From Gonium pectorale (Eukaryota; Chlorophyta; Chlorophyceae; Chlamydomonadales; Volvocaceae), in NCBI GenBank assembly GCA_001584585.1, contig LSYV01000008.1, positions 1,471,293 to 1,535,292 on the forward strand: a stretch of DNA of 64,000 nucleotides. Reading direction: 5' to 3'. The notes beneath the pieces are model-generated. The model did no database searches. It worked only from the letters and a program-made list of their open reading frames with translations, and was not told the origin of the DNA. The position numbers were made by a program, and so were the translations under genes. Each line of letters begins with the position of its first letter. Within the stretch, counting starts at the first letter, position 1. Below are positions 48,735-59,854 of the stretch, piece by piece.

Positions 48735-48923
48735 CGTCGGGAATTCACCGCCCGAGTTCCGACCCGCCCGCCCGGCCTGAACTCGCCCCATGCAGCCATG
48801 TAAGCCATCCCCGCGCGCCATGCCCACAGGCGTGCAGTGAGCAATTAATTCCTGCATGGGGCAAGGGGCCGGATTGTCGAACGTAGGCCGGGGGTTCTCA
48901 GCTCGGGCGGTGAATTCCCGACG
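48735..48923. repeat. fold-back element with perfect 22-bp arms
   Basis: 48735-48756 is the exact reverse complement of 48902-48923. Pairing continues imperfectly inside: both sides carry GCCCCATGCAG in inverted orientation. Some pairing also extends outside the arms (GGGCGGA). The result is a ~189-bp hairpin-like structure, MITE-like in appearance. Confidence 0.75.
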
Positions 48924-49149
48924 ACCTCTCCGCCCAGGCAGGCTCTGGAGCTGACCACGGCAATTAAATCAACGAACCAGCCCTCGCCATGCAAGAGGCG
49001 CCGTGGTGTACCGATTCCGCTAGGCCGCGTTGACCGTACGGGACGGCGGCAAGCCATCCCCTTGCCATCCCTCGCCGTACATCTCCCTTGCTCCAATGAT
49101 TGAGCGGTTATGGCATGGCCGCAAATGACTGGATTGGTGCAGTCCATAA

Positions 49150-51032
49150 ATGTCGAAGCGCAAGGGAGTTGTTTCCGATCCGGGCACGGGCTTTAGCACG
49201 CTTGAGTCCTCAGACGTGTTTTGCGAACGTTACGCTGAACTGAATGACTGCATCTACCTTGGAACGCCAACCTCATTCAAGAAGTCCGAACTACGCTGCT
49301 TGCAAACGATAATGGATTTCCCAGAGTACCAGGAGAACTGGCCGCAGCTCCCGCGGCAAGAAGTCGGGCGCATGTTCTTGGAGGCCCTGGGGCACGATCT
49401 GGCGCTCGACGAGTTGTGGGTCCGTCGCTATCAGGAGAAGGGCCTGTACCTGCTTGTCCACGACTTGTTGAAGCACCTGGCGAAACTTCAGGTAAATACC
49501 GGTATCCTATCTTTGGTTCCCGGTTTTGGCACGACGTTTCAGTCATTCAGGCGTGTCCACACAGTCCGCATTGTGAGTGTGCCTAGCGCACGTCCGTCAT
49601 GTTCCGGTCACACCCGTTTCGTTCCATTCCGTGCAGTTTGCTAGCAAGCAGACCTTGGGAGGCACCGCTGTCGCCAAGCAGCCAGGTTCTGGTGGAGGCA
49701 CTTCTCTTGTCCTTGCAGCAACGGCAACTGTGGGTGACGCCGTGAGCGACGACGATGAGGACGATGAGGAGAGCGGCAGCAACGCAATCGAGCGGCAGGC
49801 CCCCAAGCTGTTGGCGTATGAGGAGAACATCAATAATGGCATGAACAGTCGAGGTAGGTGCTTCATATATGGCAATGAGGGGGTCTAGGGTTTCACTTTG
49901 CAGTAGTCTGCTGTGCGTCTCGCTCGTTATCGTTTGCCCAATGGACCTTGCATCCAACCTCTTATGCTGTCGTCCCACTGTGTGCTTCATTCCCCTGCAC
50001 AATCTGCCACTGGGTTAACTAGAGCCTGGCCCTGCTAAGTAGTTCACAGGTCCATGCAGAGTGTTGAATCACCTACACAGTGATGCTGATTGAACCGCCA
50101 TCCTCAACGTAGGGGCCGTGGAGTTCATTATCTTTGGCGGTGAGGGCGACTGCCAGGATCCGTGCACGGCCGTTATTGCGAAAACCTTCTGGTCTCTGAT
50201 GAAGATGCGGTACTTTGCACGGCTGCTGGTGGAGGTGAAACGGAGCATCACGAACGACCACATTTTCCAGCCGCTGGCCAGCGCGGTGGAGCTGGTCCGG
50301 CTCAACAAGAAGGCGGAGAAACCCCCCACGGAGAACGTGGTGTGGGCGGTGCTGACCGACCTGAAGTTGTGGCAGTTCATCCGAGTGGAGCTCCAGGATG
50401 AGAAGTACTACATATCCCGTGGCCCAAACCTGGCAGCACCGCTGCTGTCCACCATGGACCAAACCATGACCAACGGGGGTGGCTTGGTGCGGGTGCGTAC
50501 AGGCCAAAGATGCATGTGGTATTTTGTGCACCGTTGAGAAGAATATCTGGGACCTACCTGCACCATGCAGTCTTTATGTGGCATGCCTTTGTTTTGCATG
50601 TGGTTCCTACAATGTCAGTCCTTGTTGCTTGAAAACTCAGCAAGACGTTTGTTCCCACATTCCCAGCAGGTTGTTGCCGCCCTGTACGAGATCATGTACT
50701 CCGCGCCCTCGGATACCATGGGTGACCGGATGCAGGACTCCAGCTCGGCCCTCTCGTCCATGAAGGACACCTGGGTGAAGCGGCTGGTAGTCCCGCTGGA
50801 GCAGGAGTGGCTCAACAGGCAGAAGGATAAGAAGTTGAAGCAGCTGGAGCAGACGAATAAGCAGCTGGAGCAGACGAACAAGCAGCTGGAGCAGACGGTG
50901 GAGCAGAAGGACAAGCAGCTGGAGCAGAAGGACAAGCAGCTGGAGCAGAAGGTCAAGCAGCTGGAGCAGAAGGACAAGGAGCTGGAGCTGCTCAAGAAGC
51001 AGCTGGAGCAGAAGAACAAGGTGTCAGAGTAG
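49150..51032 (+). CDS. four-exon protein with candidate PD-(D/E)XK nuclease-like domain and C-terminal coiled coil
   Basis: Exons are 49150-49491, 49637-49853, 50113-50492 and 50667-51032, phases 0, 1, 0, giving about 434 aa. An alternative acceptor at 50670 would drop one Gln. Residues 1-114 are a helical domain of unknown type (motif YQEKGLYLLVHDLLKHL). An acidic linker follows (SDDDEDDEESG). Exon 3 reads EFIIFGGEGDCQDP, then LLVEVKRS, then VVWAVLTDLKLWQFIRVEL. A D followed ~27 residues later by E-x-K and a 'V.LTD...W.F' strand recalls PD-(D/E)XK domains of the Crinkler type. This is inference from motifs. The last exon has repeated seven-residue QLEQKDK units, a long parallel coiled coil. 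The gene is intact although it sits among transposon relics. Confidence 0.7.
50810..51029 (+). repeat. 21-bp coding repeat (QLEQKDK/TNK heptads)
   Basis: About nine near-perfect units of CAGCTGGAGCAGAAGGACAAG type encode the coiled coil; slippage-prone, so copy number may vary. Confidence 0.85.
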
Positions 51033-52119
51033 CAGCAGTAGCGAAACAGGACATGTCATGTTATGAACAGGACCGTGTACTGTTGTACTACCTGGATCCA
51101 TGTGGCATCTTATCCACTGCGGCTCAGCTTGTTCAGGCATTCTGCCTTCACTTAGTTGAGCAGTTTGCCTAGTGGAGTCTAGGGCCCATCCTCCATTCCC
51201 AGTGCATCCGTTGGCCTTTTGCAGGTGGCTCGGCCCTGGCTGGACCGAATTAGCTGGCATACCAGGCTTATGGTGGTTCGGGTGGCTGTGCCTGCTTGCC
51301 AGAGGTGTGGCCCGGTGGCTGGCAATGGTTGTTCTGGGGTAGTTTTGGTTCCTGCATGTGCGCTGGAGGGAGTTTCTCTGTCCTGTGTGGTTCCGGGCAC
51401 TGGTGATGGTTCGTCAATCCTTTTATGGTGTTCTTGTCGTTGGCTGGTGTTGGTGTTAATGAGCTCTTCGTGCAGCAAAGGGTTTCATTCTCACAGGGGT
51501 GCCTGCACCGCCACGCTGTTGGCAGCATCGGCCCCCTCCCTGGCTCGTTCACTGCCCATAGGGCACCCGGGAAGTGCACGTGTACCTTGGTGTCCTGAGG
51601 GGTATTCGTGTCGTACGTGTGCGTGAGCGCAGGTGTATGTGTGCGCATTTGTTTCTTGTTTTCGGCATTGCTTTGTGTCTCTGAAGGGCCCTGCCACGGA
51701 TGACTTGGGGTTGATGCGTGGATTTATGCGAACAGCAGACCTCTCTGCAGCCTCAAATGCACGTGACCTTTATAAGCTATATTTCTCCTGCATACGCGCT
51801 TGGGTTCATTCCCTGTTTGCGCGCTTCTATCGGCAGCGACAGAGCGGTTTTGCCACGTTTGTGTAGTTCTGGTTAGGGAGCACGGGGCAGGGCGGGGCCC
51901 TGGAGCTGGTGATGCGGGTCAGCTGGCTGGTGGTAATCTCAGTTGGGAGTGCTGGCAGCAGAAAAAGGCGGCGGCGACAGCGGTGTCTGCAGCAGCGACG
52001 ATGCTGGTGGCAGCGCTGGTAGCAGTATCACGGAGCTTGAGGCACCTCGCCACATTTTACCGGCAGATGACGTCGCTCCAATCACCCTCCAGGCCCTGTA
52101 ATGCGCCCGGTGCTTTCTG
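51033..52119. other. 3' flank and intergenic
   Basis: No supported gene; the first TGTAA is at about 52096. Confidence 0.4.
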
Positions 52120-53135
52120 CTGGTGGTCATGAAGCCGGAGGCTGAGGGCACGATGGCAGAGGCGGCGGGCTGGTTGCGGCTGGTTGTGGCGGTCTTGACC
52201 GACGCACTGCCGCACGTGGGTGTTGCCGCCATGCTGGCTGTCTTCGGAGACCTGCTGGCTACCCCAGACTGGAGTCTGCTTGGTAACGACGGTGGTTGTG
52301 GGCATGGCAGGCAAAAGGGAGGTCAGTGCTTCCGTTGCGGTTGTTGCATGCAAACACCGGTGACCGGTCGGGCCATCTGTCGTCGCCGGGTTGCTGAAAC
52401 CAGGCATGCGTAACCTGGGCTTCAGCCTAATGCAGGGGTACAGTGGCCAGGTGGCTCTGAGGAGGAAGGCAAGGGCAAGGCATGTGACCGCTAGGGACCT
52501 GGGCCGATAATCTCCCTCCGAGCAGTGAAATATCTCTGCCGATTACCCATTAAAAGGGTTGATGCCCGCTACCGCTGCTGAATGCTGAGTCGCTCGCAGC
52601 TCTGATGTCCATGCGCCCCCCTGCCCTGGCCTGACAGCTGCACTCGCCCTGCCCTTGGAGCCGCTGCCAGTCCTCGCGGCCACGCTGGACGGCGGCCTGC
52701 TGCGCTGCCTGGAGCGTCTGAAGCAGATCTGCCCCGCCACCGCTGCTGCCCTGGCGGCCGGAGCTGTTGCGGGAGGTGGCGATGCGTCTCCAGGCACTTG
52801 GGGATCCAGTGGTTGCGGCGAGGGCGGAGGCCCTGGCGTCGTATCTGGAGCGGCGGCGCAGCGGCGGGGCATGCGAGGAGCTGCAGCGGCCACTGATTAA
52901 GCTCGGGCCGCTGACATCTGTCCTGCTTTCGCCGGCCGAGGCACGCTGCCTGCTGCCTGGCCGGTGCGCCAACCCCGCCTGCGCCAAACTGGAGGGCGAC
53001 AGCTAGGCGGACCTGACGCTAAAGGCGTGCGCGGGCTGCGGCGCGGTGGGCTACTGCTGCTGGCCCTGCCAGCTGGAGCACTGGCGGGCGGGGCACAAGG
53101 AGGCGTGCGGGCGAGCGCGGGGCGGCGGGGCGTAG
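52120..53135 (+). pseudogene. second MYND-type gene, C-terminal part, broken
   Basis: Coding-like blocks AEAAGWLRLVVAVLTDALPH and VLAATLDGGLLRCLERLKQI are followed by a one-base frame change near 52750, then ELLREVAMRLQALGDPVVAA. The zinc finger starts CANPACAKLEGDS, meets an in-frame TAG at 53004-53006, and then continues in the same frame as ADLTLKACAGCGAVGYC and CQLEHWRAGHKEAC to the natural stop at 53133. All zinc ligands of the finger (CNPAC, CAGC, YC...C, H, H, C) are otherwise present. It has one frameshift and one nonsense codon, so it is a recent pseudogene of a different MYND subfamily from the left-edge gene. Confidence 0.7.
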
Positions 53136-54650
53136 AGGGGCCAGATACGGAGAGGCCTGTTAACAGGCTCAGGCAGTGGGCTGTCTAGCGCTGGCGTCGG
53201 GACAGTGTGCAGTGCATGTCACGCGGGGCAAGAGCTGTAAATGTCCGTGTTGCCAATGGTGCACAGCGGATCCCAGGACCAGCATGGCCATGGCTGGGGT
53301 GCAGTGAGGCTCCGGGCTACGGCCCGCCCGACACATCAGGGTGGCAGGCAACGGACAAGTTGGGGTGAGGCAACTTGCCTCTGGACCAGGAAAGCGCGCT
53401 GTCAGGTGCTGGGGTGCGAGGGAGGAAGGGAGGGAGAAAGGGTAACTGCCGTCTCTAGCAATGCTCAGCAGCACCGGTAGCTTCGTGTTGTAGGTTGATT
53501 TGCAGGTTGGCAGGCCAGGGATGGCAGTCGCAGAGAGGGGCATAGTAGTTGATGGGGCATGCCGCCTGTGTTTGGTGGCTTTGTGCGCTCTTTAGCCATA
53601 GGGTGCGACTTCAACAATGTGGGGGCATGGAGGAGCGTTGCGAGAGAAGGCAGGTTGAGCTCTTGGACGGATGAGGGCCACACGGTCGCGACGAGGAGGG
53701 GGAGGCGGGTGGTCCGATGGCGGGGAGGCGGGGAGACGTGTGGCAGGTGGAGAGCTAGGAACCCGGTTAAGCGTTCGTACGAATGATGGGCCCGTTCCAG
53801 GCAGTCAGTGGGTGGTTCAAAAATGCGGGCTTTAGGCCATCAGCAGGGTCCACTGTTATGGCGGACCGACGTCAATGTGATGGTACGTAGTAAACTGTCA
53901 TTCACTGTCGTACGCTGTCCGCCTTTGGCCGCCGATTATGCAGTTGCTGCACGTTATGCGGCTCAGCGTGCCGCGTTTTAAATTGTTCGGGCAGGTACGG
54001 TACGCCAGGCATCGAACATTAGCTAGTTAGTGCGTTCGGCAGGCGCCAGTGCGGGCATCAAACATGATGCTGTCGTACAGTAGTGATTCTTCCGTACCAC
54101 GCGTTACAGTCGCTTCATGCACTGGAACCGGCACCTCAGTCCGCCCCAACATACGCCGCGCTTGGCCGAGCGCGTGATCGCCTGTTCGGCCGTTCACTCC
54201 TCCTGGGCGGTTGCGCGCGTCTTGGGCGGACGGAATGCTGCGCGCGTGGCCGCACACAGTGGCGTGCCTCGCCTCCTGTGCTGGGCTGGGTGTATATCTC
54301 CTCGGGGCGGAACGCCGTTTCACTACTCAGTGGGCTACGTAGCACCGAAATTGGTGTGAGCAGGGGAGAGTGCCCGTGGGTGTGAGTGCCCGTGGCTGGC
54401 TGGAACCGGCCTTTGTACCACTCCGCCGACTAAGCTTTAGGTTTCATGTGTTGATAATGTGAGCGTGACGCCAAGAGAGGAGCGCTGAGAGCGGTCTCGC
54501 GCTGTGGCGGTTGCAAGGTACGTGTCCGCACGGCCGTGATGTACACCGCGGAACATCTGCCCACGCCCTTCGCATGCAAGCCTGAGGGCACACCGGAACA
54601 CGCCTCGGGGCACAGTGACCCAAGCAACCTTCATCTGTGCTTGGAACCAG
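53136..54650. other. intergenic
   Basis: No supported gene. Confidence 0.4.
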
Positions 54651-54763
54651 TGCTGTAGTTAGGGCAGGGTTTCGGTGGTTGTCATCACGGGAGGGCTGCA
54701 TGTCCTCCCGTTGTCTGCGTCCTTTCTCGCCTCTCCGCCTGTAACCTTTCCACAGAAAAAAAG
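54651..54763 (+). mobile_element. LINE relic, copy C: terminal ~113 bp
   Basis: Matches the end of copy B almost base for base (GCTGTAGTTAGGGCAGGGTT ... TGTAACCTTTCCACAG plus seven A). Extreme 5' truncation is typical of LINE insertions. Confidence 0.8.
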
Positions 54764-55401
54764 TGCACAGGCATTTGGGCGCACAGCTATCACAGGTTCG
54801 CAGCCCCCTTGGCGCAAGCCTGTCCCTCCGCGACTCGCCGGCACGCGGCATCTTGGGACACGGGCTCGAGAGTGCAGGTCGCTGCCAACCACACAGCTCG
54901 ATGCTCGCTGCGTCATAGAAACATCATGGTCCCGTCCGCACCCCCCGTGGCTCACGGCATGTGGTACGGAAGGGGGCCGTACGACCGACCGGCTACCAAT
55001 TGCTACCGAGCTGAGCTCGCTCGCCCGCTCGCCCTTCGGCATGATCCCCGTGTGATCCCCGTCCGTGGCTCGTGGCCCCCCTGCGTGTATAGCAACACAG
55101 TGATAAAACAGCAGCGCGCCAGGGGTGGTCGTACCAAGCCGAGATGCCGTGATGGCACGTGTGCACGGCGATAATCACAGTTCACACTTCCACCAGGTGA
55201 TCGGTTCATCAGACCGTCTAGAATGGTGCACGACCGTGCCATACGGGCGCCGAAAGCCTATGACAATTCCGACTTGAGCGTAAGAGCAAAGGGGTCTGCA
55301 CTTCCGGATGCGTGCAAGCCGCTGGCGTTGTGCATATCGCCGTGGGAACAAACCGCCCCTAGCCGCACCCTGCTGCCGCCCCGCTGTGCCGAGCAGCCAC
55401 T

Positions 55402-55899
55402 GTGCTGCAGGTGCTGTGTGCCATGCCCTCTCGCTGGTGGGTCTGGCGGCACGTCTGGCAGGGTCTGGCGTTCCGAGGCGTTGCTACCAGAAGCTACCAT
55501 AACAACGTGGCGGCTATGGTTGCCCTGCCAAGCCCAGGCGGCCATGCCGCGTCGGCAAACCCAGGGGAGGCTCGGTCTGTGTGCGCGGGCGCCTGGCAGG
55601 TATTTTTTGTGGGAGGCGACCAAGTTGGGGAGCAGGGCTGTAGCCATTTGGAGCCCGTCTCCGAAACCACCGAAACCAACGACCTGCCCACCCCCACGGT
55701 TTGGAGGACCGTGGTTGACGTCGACGACGACGGCGCTTGCGTGGAGATTGGCGCCAAGGCCCTGGCCTTCTGCTCCTTGACCGAGTGCGGTTTCGCTCGC
55801 CTCAAAACGGTGCGAACCAGACGTGCACGGGTTTCCGTTCTCTGCAACAGCCCATCCCTGCCTTTTGTAAATCATTTAACAGGCTCGAAACACTATTAA
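55402..55899 (+). CDS. unrecognised open frame
   Basis: This 165-codon frame contains [20 protein letters not shown] and [19 protein letters not shown], which read like protein sequence. There is no homologue I recognise, no clear ATG context, and a LINE relic starts immediately downstream on the other strand. It could be a gene fragment. Confidence 0.2.
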   Translation: MLQVLCAMPSRWWVWRHVWQGLAFRGVATRSYHNNVAAMVALPSPGGHAASANPGEARSVCAGAWQVFFVGGDQVGEQGCSHLEPVSETTETNDLPTPTVWRTVVDVDDDGACVEIGAKALAFCSLTECGFARLKTVRTRRARVSVLCNSPSLPFVNHLTGSKHY

Positions 55900-57100
55900 G
55901 CACTGCGGTACATGGCCCGCGTGCATCCCCACTCTGGCGGAACCCAATCCATGCGAAGAGAAATGCACCCAAAGCCCTTGGGTGGGCCTGGGCCATACAA
56001 GCTTTCAGATCACCGTTATTGCATGATAGCTCGGCATTTTTCAATAGCCTGAATAAGCCTCGCATTCGTAAATGACATGATACTCATCTTCCACCTGACC
56101 CGAGCGGCACACTCTGCACTTATGGCATCTCTTGGCCCCGACACATCTGCGAAGAAAATCCCTTTGAACACACACCATTTCGTCTCCAAGAGCCAACTCC
56201 CACGTGGACTTGGCCATGACTCGGCGCCCATCCCAACGGAAAGCCTGCACAATCCTATCGGGGCCCCACAACTCCGCACCATAGGACAACACAGACCTCA
56301 CTTGCACATCAAAAGCCTGAGCACGAATAGCAGGTGACCAGATCTTGCATTCATCCAAACGATTACAGCGCAAACATGGCACGCCGACCCGCACCCAATA
56401 GCTCCGCTGTGCAGCTGACAAAGGGCGTATTTGGGCCCCAATGAAGACCGAGGTAGCGCACGCGCTCACGCCATTCAATGACTCGACTGCAAAGAGAAAC
56501 GCACCCAAAGCCCTGGGTTGAGCCTGGGCCATAAGGGCTTTCATTTCATTTTGAACATCATGACACGTCCGTAGGCCATTATACGCCTCACATCCGTACA
56601 AGACTTGGTACTCGTCTTCGACCTGCCCCGTACGGCAAACCCTGCGTTTGTGCTCGCACCTCTCACGCCCATCCGGCCGATAAACCTCAAGCGGCCGAGA
56701 GCAGACACGAAACCCGGGCACACGCATATGCATGCCCCAAAGGTAAACACGCACGCAGGAATGCAGTTCGGTGACCCCAATTCCCAAATCCAATCAACGT
56801 GACGACACATAGTAACTCCACCTCCAACGTACGCACGCGATTCGCATACATGGCTCAAGAGTGCGTATTCCACACATCCAATCGCATGGTAGAGCACATC
56901 AGCCACTTCCTCCAAGCGAACCTTGTGGCGTGCATACCGCTGAATTGGGTCTTGGACGTCGGGCCATACATAACGCAAGTAGCGTAAAGGCATCTCGGCA
57001 GCCCAACAGTCCACGTCGAGGTTGCAGGACAAAAGCAATGCGCACGTCATTGCAAAAGGCATCGCCCTGCGTCAACGTGAGGCAATGCGACACCAGTAGA
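55850..57100 (-). mobile_element. second LINE relic: two truncated copies of the post-RT C-terminus, head to tail
   Basis: The minus frame 56793-56041 first reads a C-terminal tail (CRTGQVEDEYQVLYGCEAY, then MAQAQPRALGAFLFAVES). It then restarts with VLSYGAELWG...FLRRCVG, the block just after a LINE reverse transcriptase, and reaches a second tail (CRVCRSGQVEDEYHVIYECE, then in another frame MAQAHPRALGAFLFAW). The two tails are similar but not identical. They show the C-x2-C...ED-x-x-H/Q...C pattern of LINE C-termini. A further related frame lies at 57062-56541. No RT core is present. The right end meets MYND intron sequence at about 57100. Confidence 0.65.
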
Positions 57101-57146
57101 GTGGCTCTGGCGTGCACCACCGCGTCCCTCCTCATACATCCCACAG

Positions 57147-58973
57147 GCTGGCCGGCGCTGAGCCCCGCCCTGCAGGAGGACGTGGTCCGGCGGCTGGCGG
57201 GCGCCGGCATGCTGCGGACCTGGGACACAGCCCTACGCCTCGCGGCCCACAGCGGAGACGCGGAGCTACTGGGCCGAGCCGTGGGTTTGCTTGTCCCATG
57301 CGTCGAGCTGCTCATGGTGCCGCTGCTGCGAGAGGCGATGCGGCCTCAGCGGCCCTCCGCTGCGGCGGAGGGCGCCCCTTGCCCTAGCGCTGGCGCTGGC
57401 GCCAATGCCGCCGGATCCCTTCCGTCCGCCATTGCGCTGCCTCCCCTGGTGCCGGCGCCCGACCCGTGGGACGGCGCCCGCGGGCTGGGCTGGCTGGTCT
57501 CCGCCGCCAAGCTGGTGTCGCGACACGGCTGGGGACATAGCAACTGCCGGGGCAGCGAAGAAGCCCCAAGCTCCTGGGGCTTCCTATCCCTGTGCGGGGC
57601 GCTGCGGTCTCTGGCCCTGGGACCGGGCGGCCTGCCCGCGCTGCTGACGGAGCTGGGGGCGGATTCAGTGGCGGCCGCACTGCCGGCGGCGGCGTCTGGC
57701 GCCCGGGCGGAGGTGGGGAGCGGCATTCCCGACCCGCGGGCGGTGGCGCTCCTGGAGGTGGTCTCACTCGCTGCACGGGCCGCGTTTGCGACCGCCCACC
57801 TCGTGTGCACCTCGGGGCGGCCGATGCGAAGTGCGACGCTGATAAGGCGGCGGCGGATGAGGACGTCGGCGACTTGAGCAGGTATGACCAGCGGGAGCTG
57901 CTTCAGTCGCTGATGACGGCAATTTTGAACGGGCGGGCCCCAGCGCCGCCCATGCGCCACCCGCCACGGGCCGGCAGGTCAGCGGCCACGGGCCCCAGCG
58001 CTGAGCTCACGAAGGGTGCACTGCGGTCCGCTGCCGCGGAGGTAAGCTCCCTGCGGGCGGCAGTGCGGCTGCTGCCGCCGCCGGCGGTGCTGGGGGCAGG
58101 GCCGCTGCTGCCGTTCGGGGCGGCGGCGGCGGTGCTGCGGTCCCTGGCTGCCAAGGGCAGCGGCGGGGACACGGCGCCAAGCGCGGTCGCCTCCGCCGCG
58201 CACCACCTGTCCGAGTCGTTGGTGGCGGCGCTGGCTGAGCTGGCGGCGGACCAGGCTCTGGAGCCGTACGTGCGGGCGGCGCGGGCTGAGACGGAGCGGT
58301 CTGTGGGTGTGGCAGCGACGGTGCCCAAGCCGGCGGCCGTGTCCCAGACGGCGGCGGTGCCCCAGCCGTCGCCGCCAGCCCTCTGCTGGCAGCCGCCTTC
58401 GCTGGACGCGACGGCTGGCATCGGTGTGGGTGAGGTGGCGGCCGCCGTCGCCGCATTCAGCCCGCGGTGTGCGAAGCAGCTGGCGCGCCTGCGGGCAGCG
58501 GCGGTGGAGGCCGGCGCCGGCCCGCCGTCGCTGAGCCCGCTGCTGACGACTGCGTGCGGTATACTGCAGACGGCTGTGGACGCAGCGGCGCTGGAGCGGA
58601 TGCGGGTGCGGCTGCTGGCGGGCCCGCTGCTTCCTCCTCCCGGCTGCCGGCTGTGGCCGCCGGCGGTGCTCCGCGTGTGCTGCAACCCCGCGTGCGGCGA
58701 CCTGACCGGCGACGCGGCGAGTGCAAGGCGGGGCTCAAGCTGCGGCGCTGCGCCGGCTGCGAGGCCGCCCGCTACTGCGGAGCCTGGCACAGGGCCGAGT
58801 GCGCGCGGCTAAGGACAGGGTTGCAGGTGTACGACACTTATCATGCGCGCGCGCGATATGGGCGCCCCCGCGGGCTGCTTAGGGCTGTGGCAGGATGTTC
58901 TCAGTGTCCGTTCAGTTCGGGAGGTCGGGGCAGTGTGTGCAACGAGTGCATTGGCAGTCATGCACGCCAGTAG
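57147..58973 (+). pseudogene. MYND-family gene, C-terminal part, two frameshifts
   Basis: Starts at an intron acceptor (CCCACAG|GCTGGCC) identical in position to that of the left-edge gene. Intron similarity reaches back to about 57105. The blocks WPALSPALQEDVVRRLAGAG, AELLGRAVGLLVPCVEL, DPWDGARGLGWLVSAAKLVS and EVAAAVAAFSPRCAKQL match that gene closely. The reading frame shifts near 57830 and again near 58712, between CCNPACGDLTGD and ECKAGLKLRRCAGCEAARYC. The finger also lacks one Cys of the YC-x3-C pair, having YCGAWHRAEC. The 5' half is missing. Confidence 0.75.
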
Positions 58974-59653
58974 GTGCAGTTGAGCAGCCGTTTGGTCCAG
59001 GCAGGGAGGCCGCGGGAGTTGGGCTTTCAACAGGGCGGCAACTGGTGAGTGGAGCTGTGGCGGTTGAACCTGTACTGCAGCGTCGGATAGTAGTACCGCC
59101 GCAAGTTGCCGTGGACGAGCGATGTGTACGACTTACGGGGTGTACTGAACCTCACAGCTCTCGTTGACCCGGGCCGGCAAATAGCGGCGTACGCATGTCC
59201 AGGTCGGTCCTAACGGCGCTGGGACGCCTCAACGTTGAACATAACCACGACATCCCACCCGTTCCCCAGCACGGCTGCACCGACACTGAAGAGCGCTGCA
59301 AGCGCATCCCCCTTGCAAAGAAGGTTTTGACACACAGGGCAGCAGAGTTGCGTGTGGCAAGCACGAGAAAACCCTCACGCATAGTACAAGCATGCATCTA
59401 TGCATGCAATACAAGGCGTCCGTGCGCCGCCAACGTACTCACTCAGAACGTCGCGCNNNNNNNNNNNNNNNNNNNNTCTTTCTCTGCAGATTTCTCTTTT
59501 TTTCACTCGCTGTCCTGATGCTCGCTCCGCCCCGCCCAATTGACAGCTTCCTCCGCGGGGACTGGATACAACGACCATTCCCCGACATCGCGCACCAACT
59601 CAAGTGCCAGGCTCATGTGCCAGGCTCAATCAGCCCACTCCCTGACCACGGCA
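58974..59653. other. intergenic with a 20-N gap at 59457-59476
   Basis: No supported gene; the gap is of default size and its true length is unknown. Confidence 0.5.
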
Positions 59654-59658
59654 TTACA
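59654..59658 (-). terminator. TGTAA poly(A) signal of the plastid membrane protein gene
   Basis: Minus-strand TGTAA about 197 bases after the stop at 59855. Confidence 0.5.
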
Positions 59659-59854
59659 CGCTCATGCAATATCTCTTCGCGTCAAAACACAATCAGACCT
59701 CTCAGGCCCAAACAAGCCATGCTTTACTTGGCGGCAACCGCAGCGGCCCCACAAACCCTCATCCCAAGCCAAGAGGCCTCTCGCCCGCTTGTGCCTCGTG
59801 CCAACCCTCGCCAGCCCCCTACTTCCTGCCGTAAAGCTCGGCCCCACTACAGCT

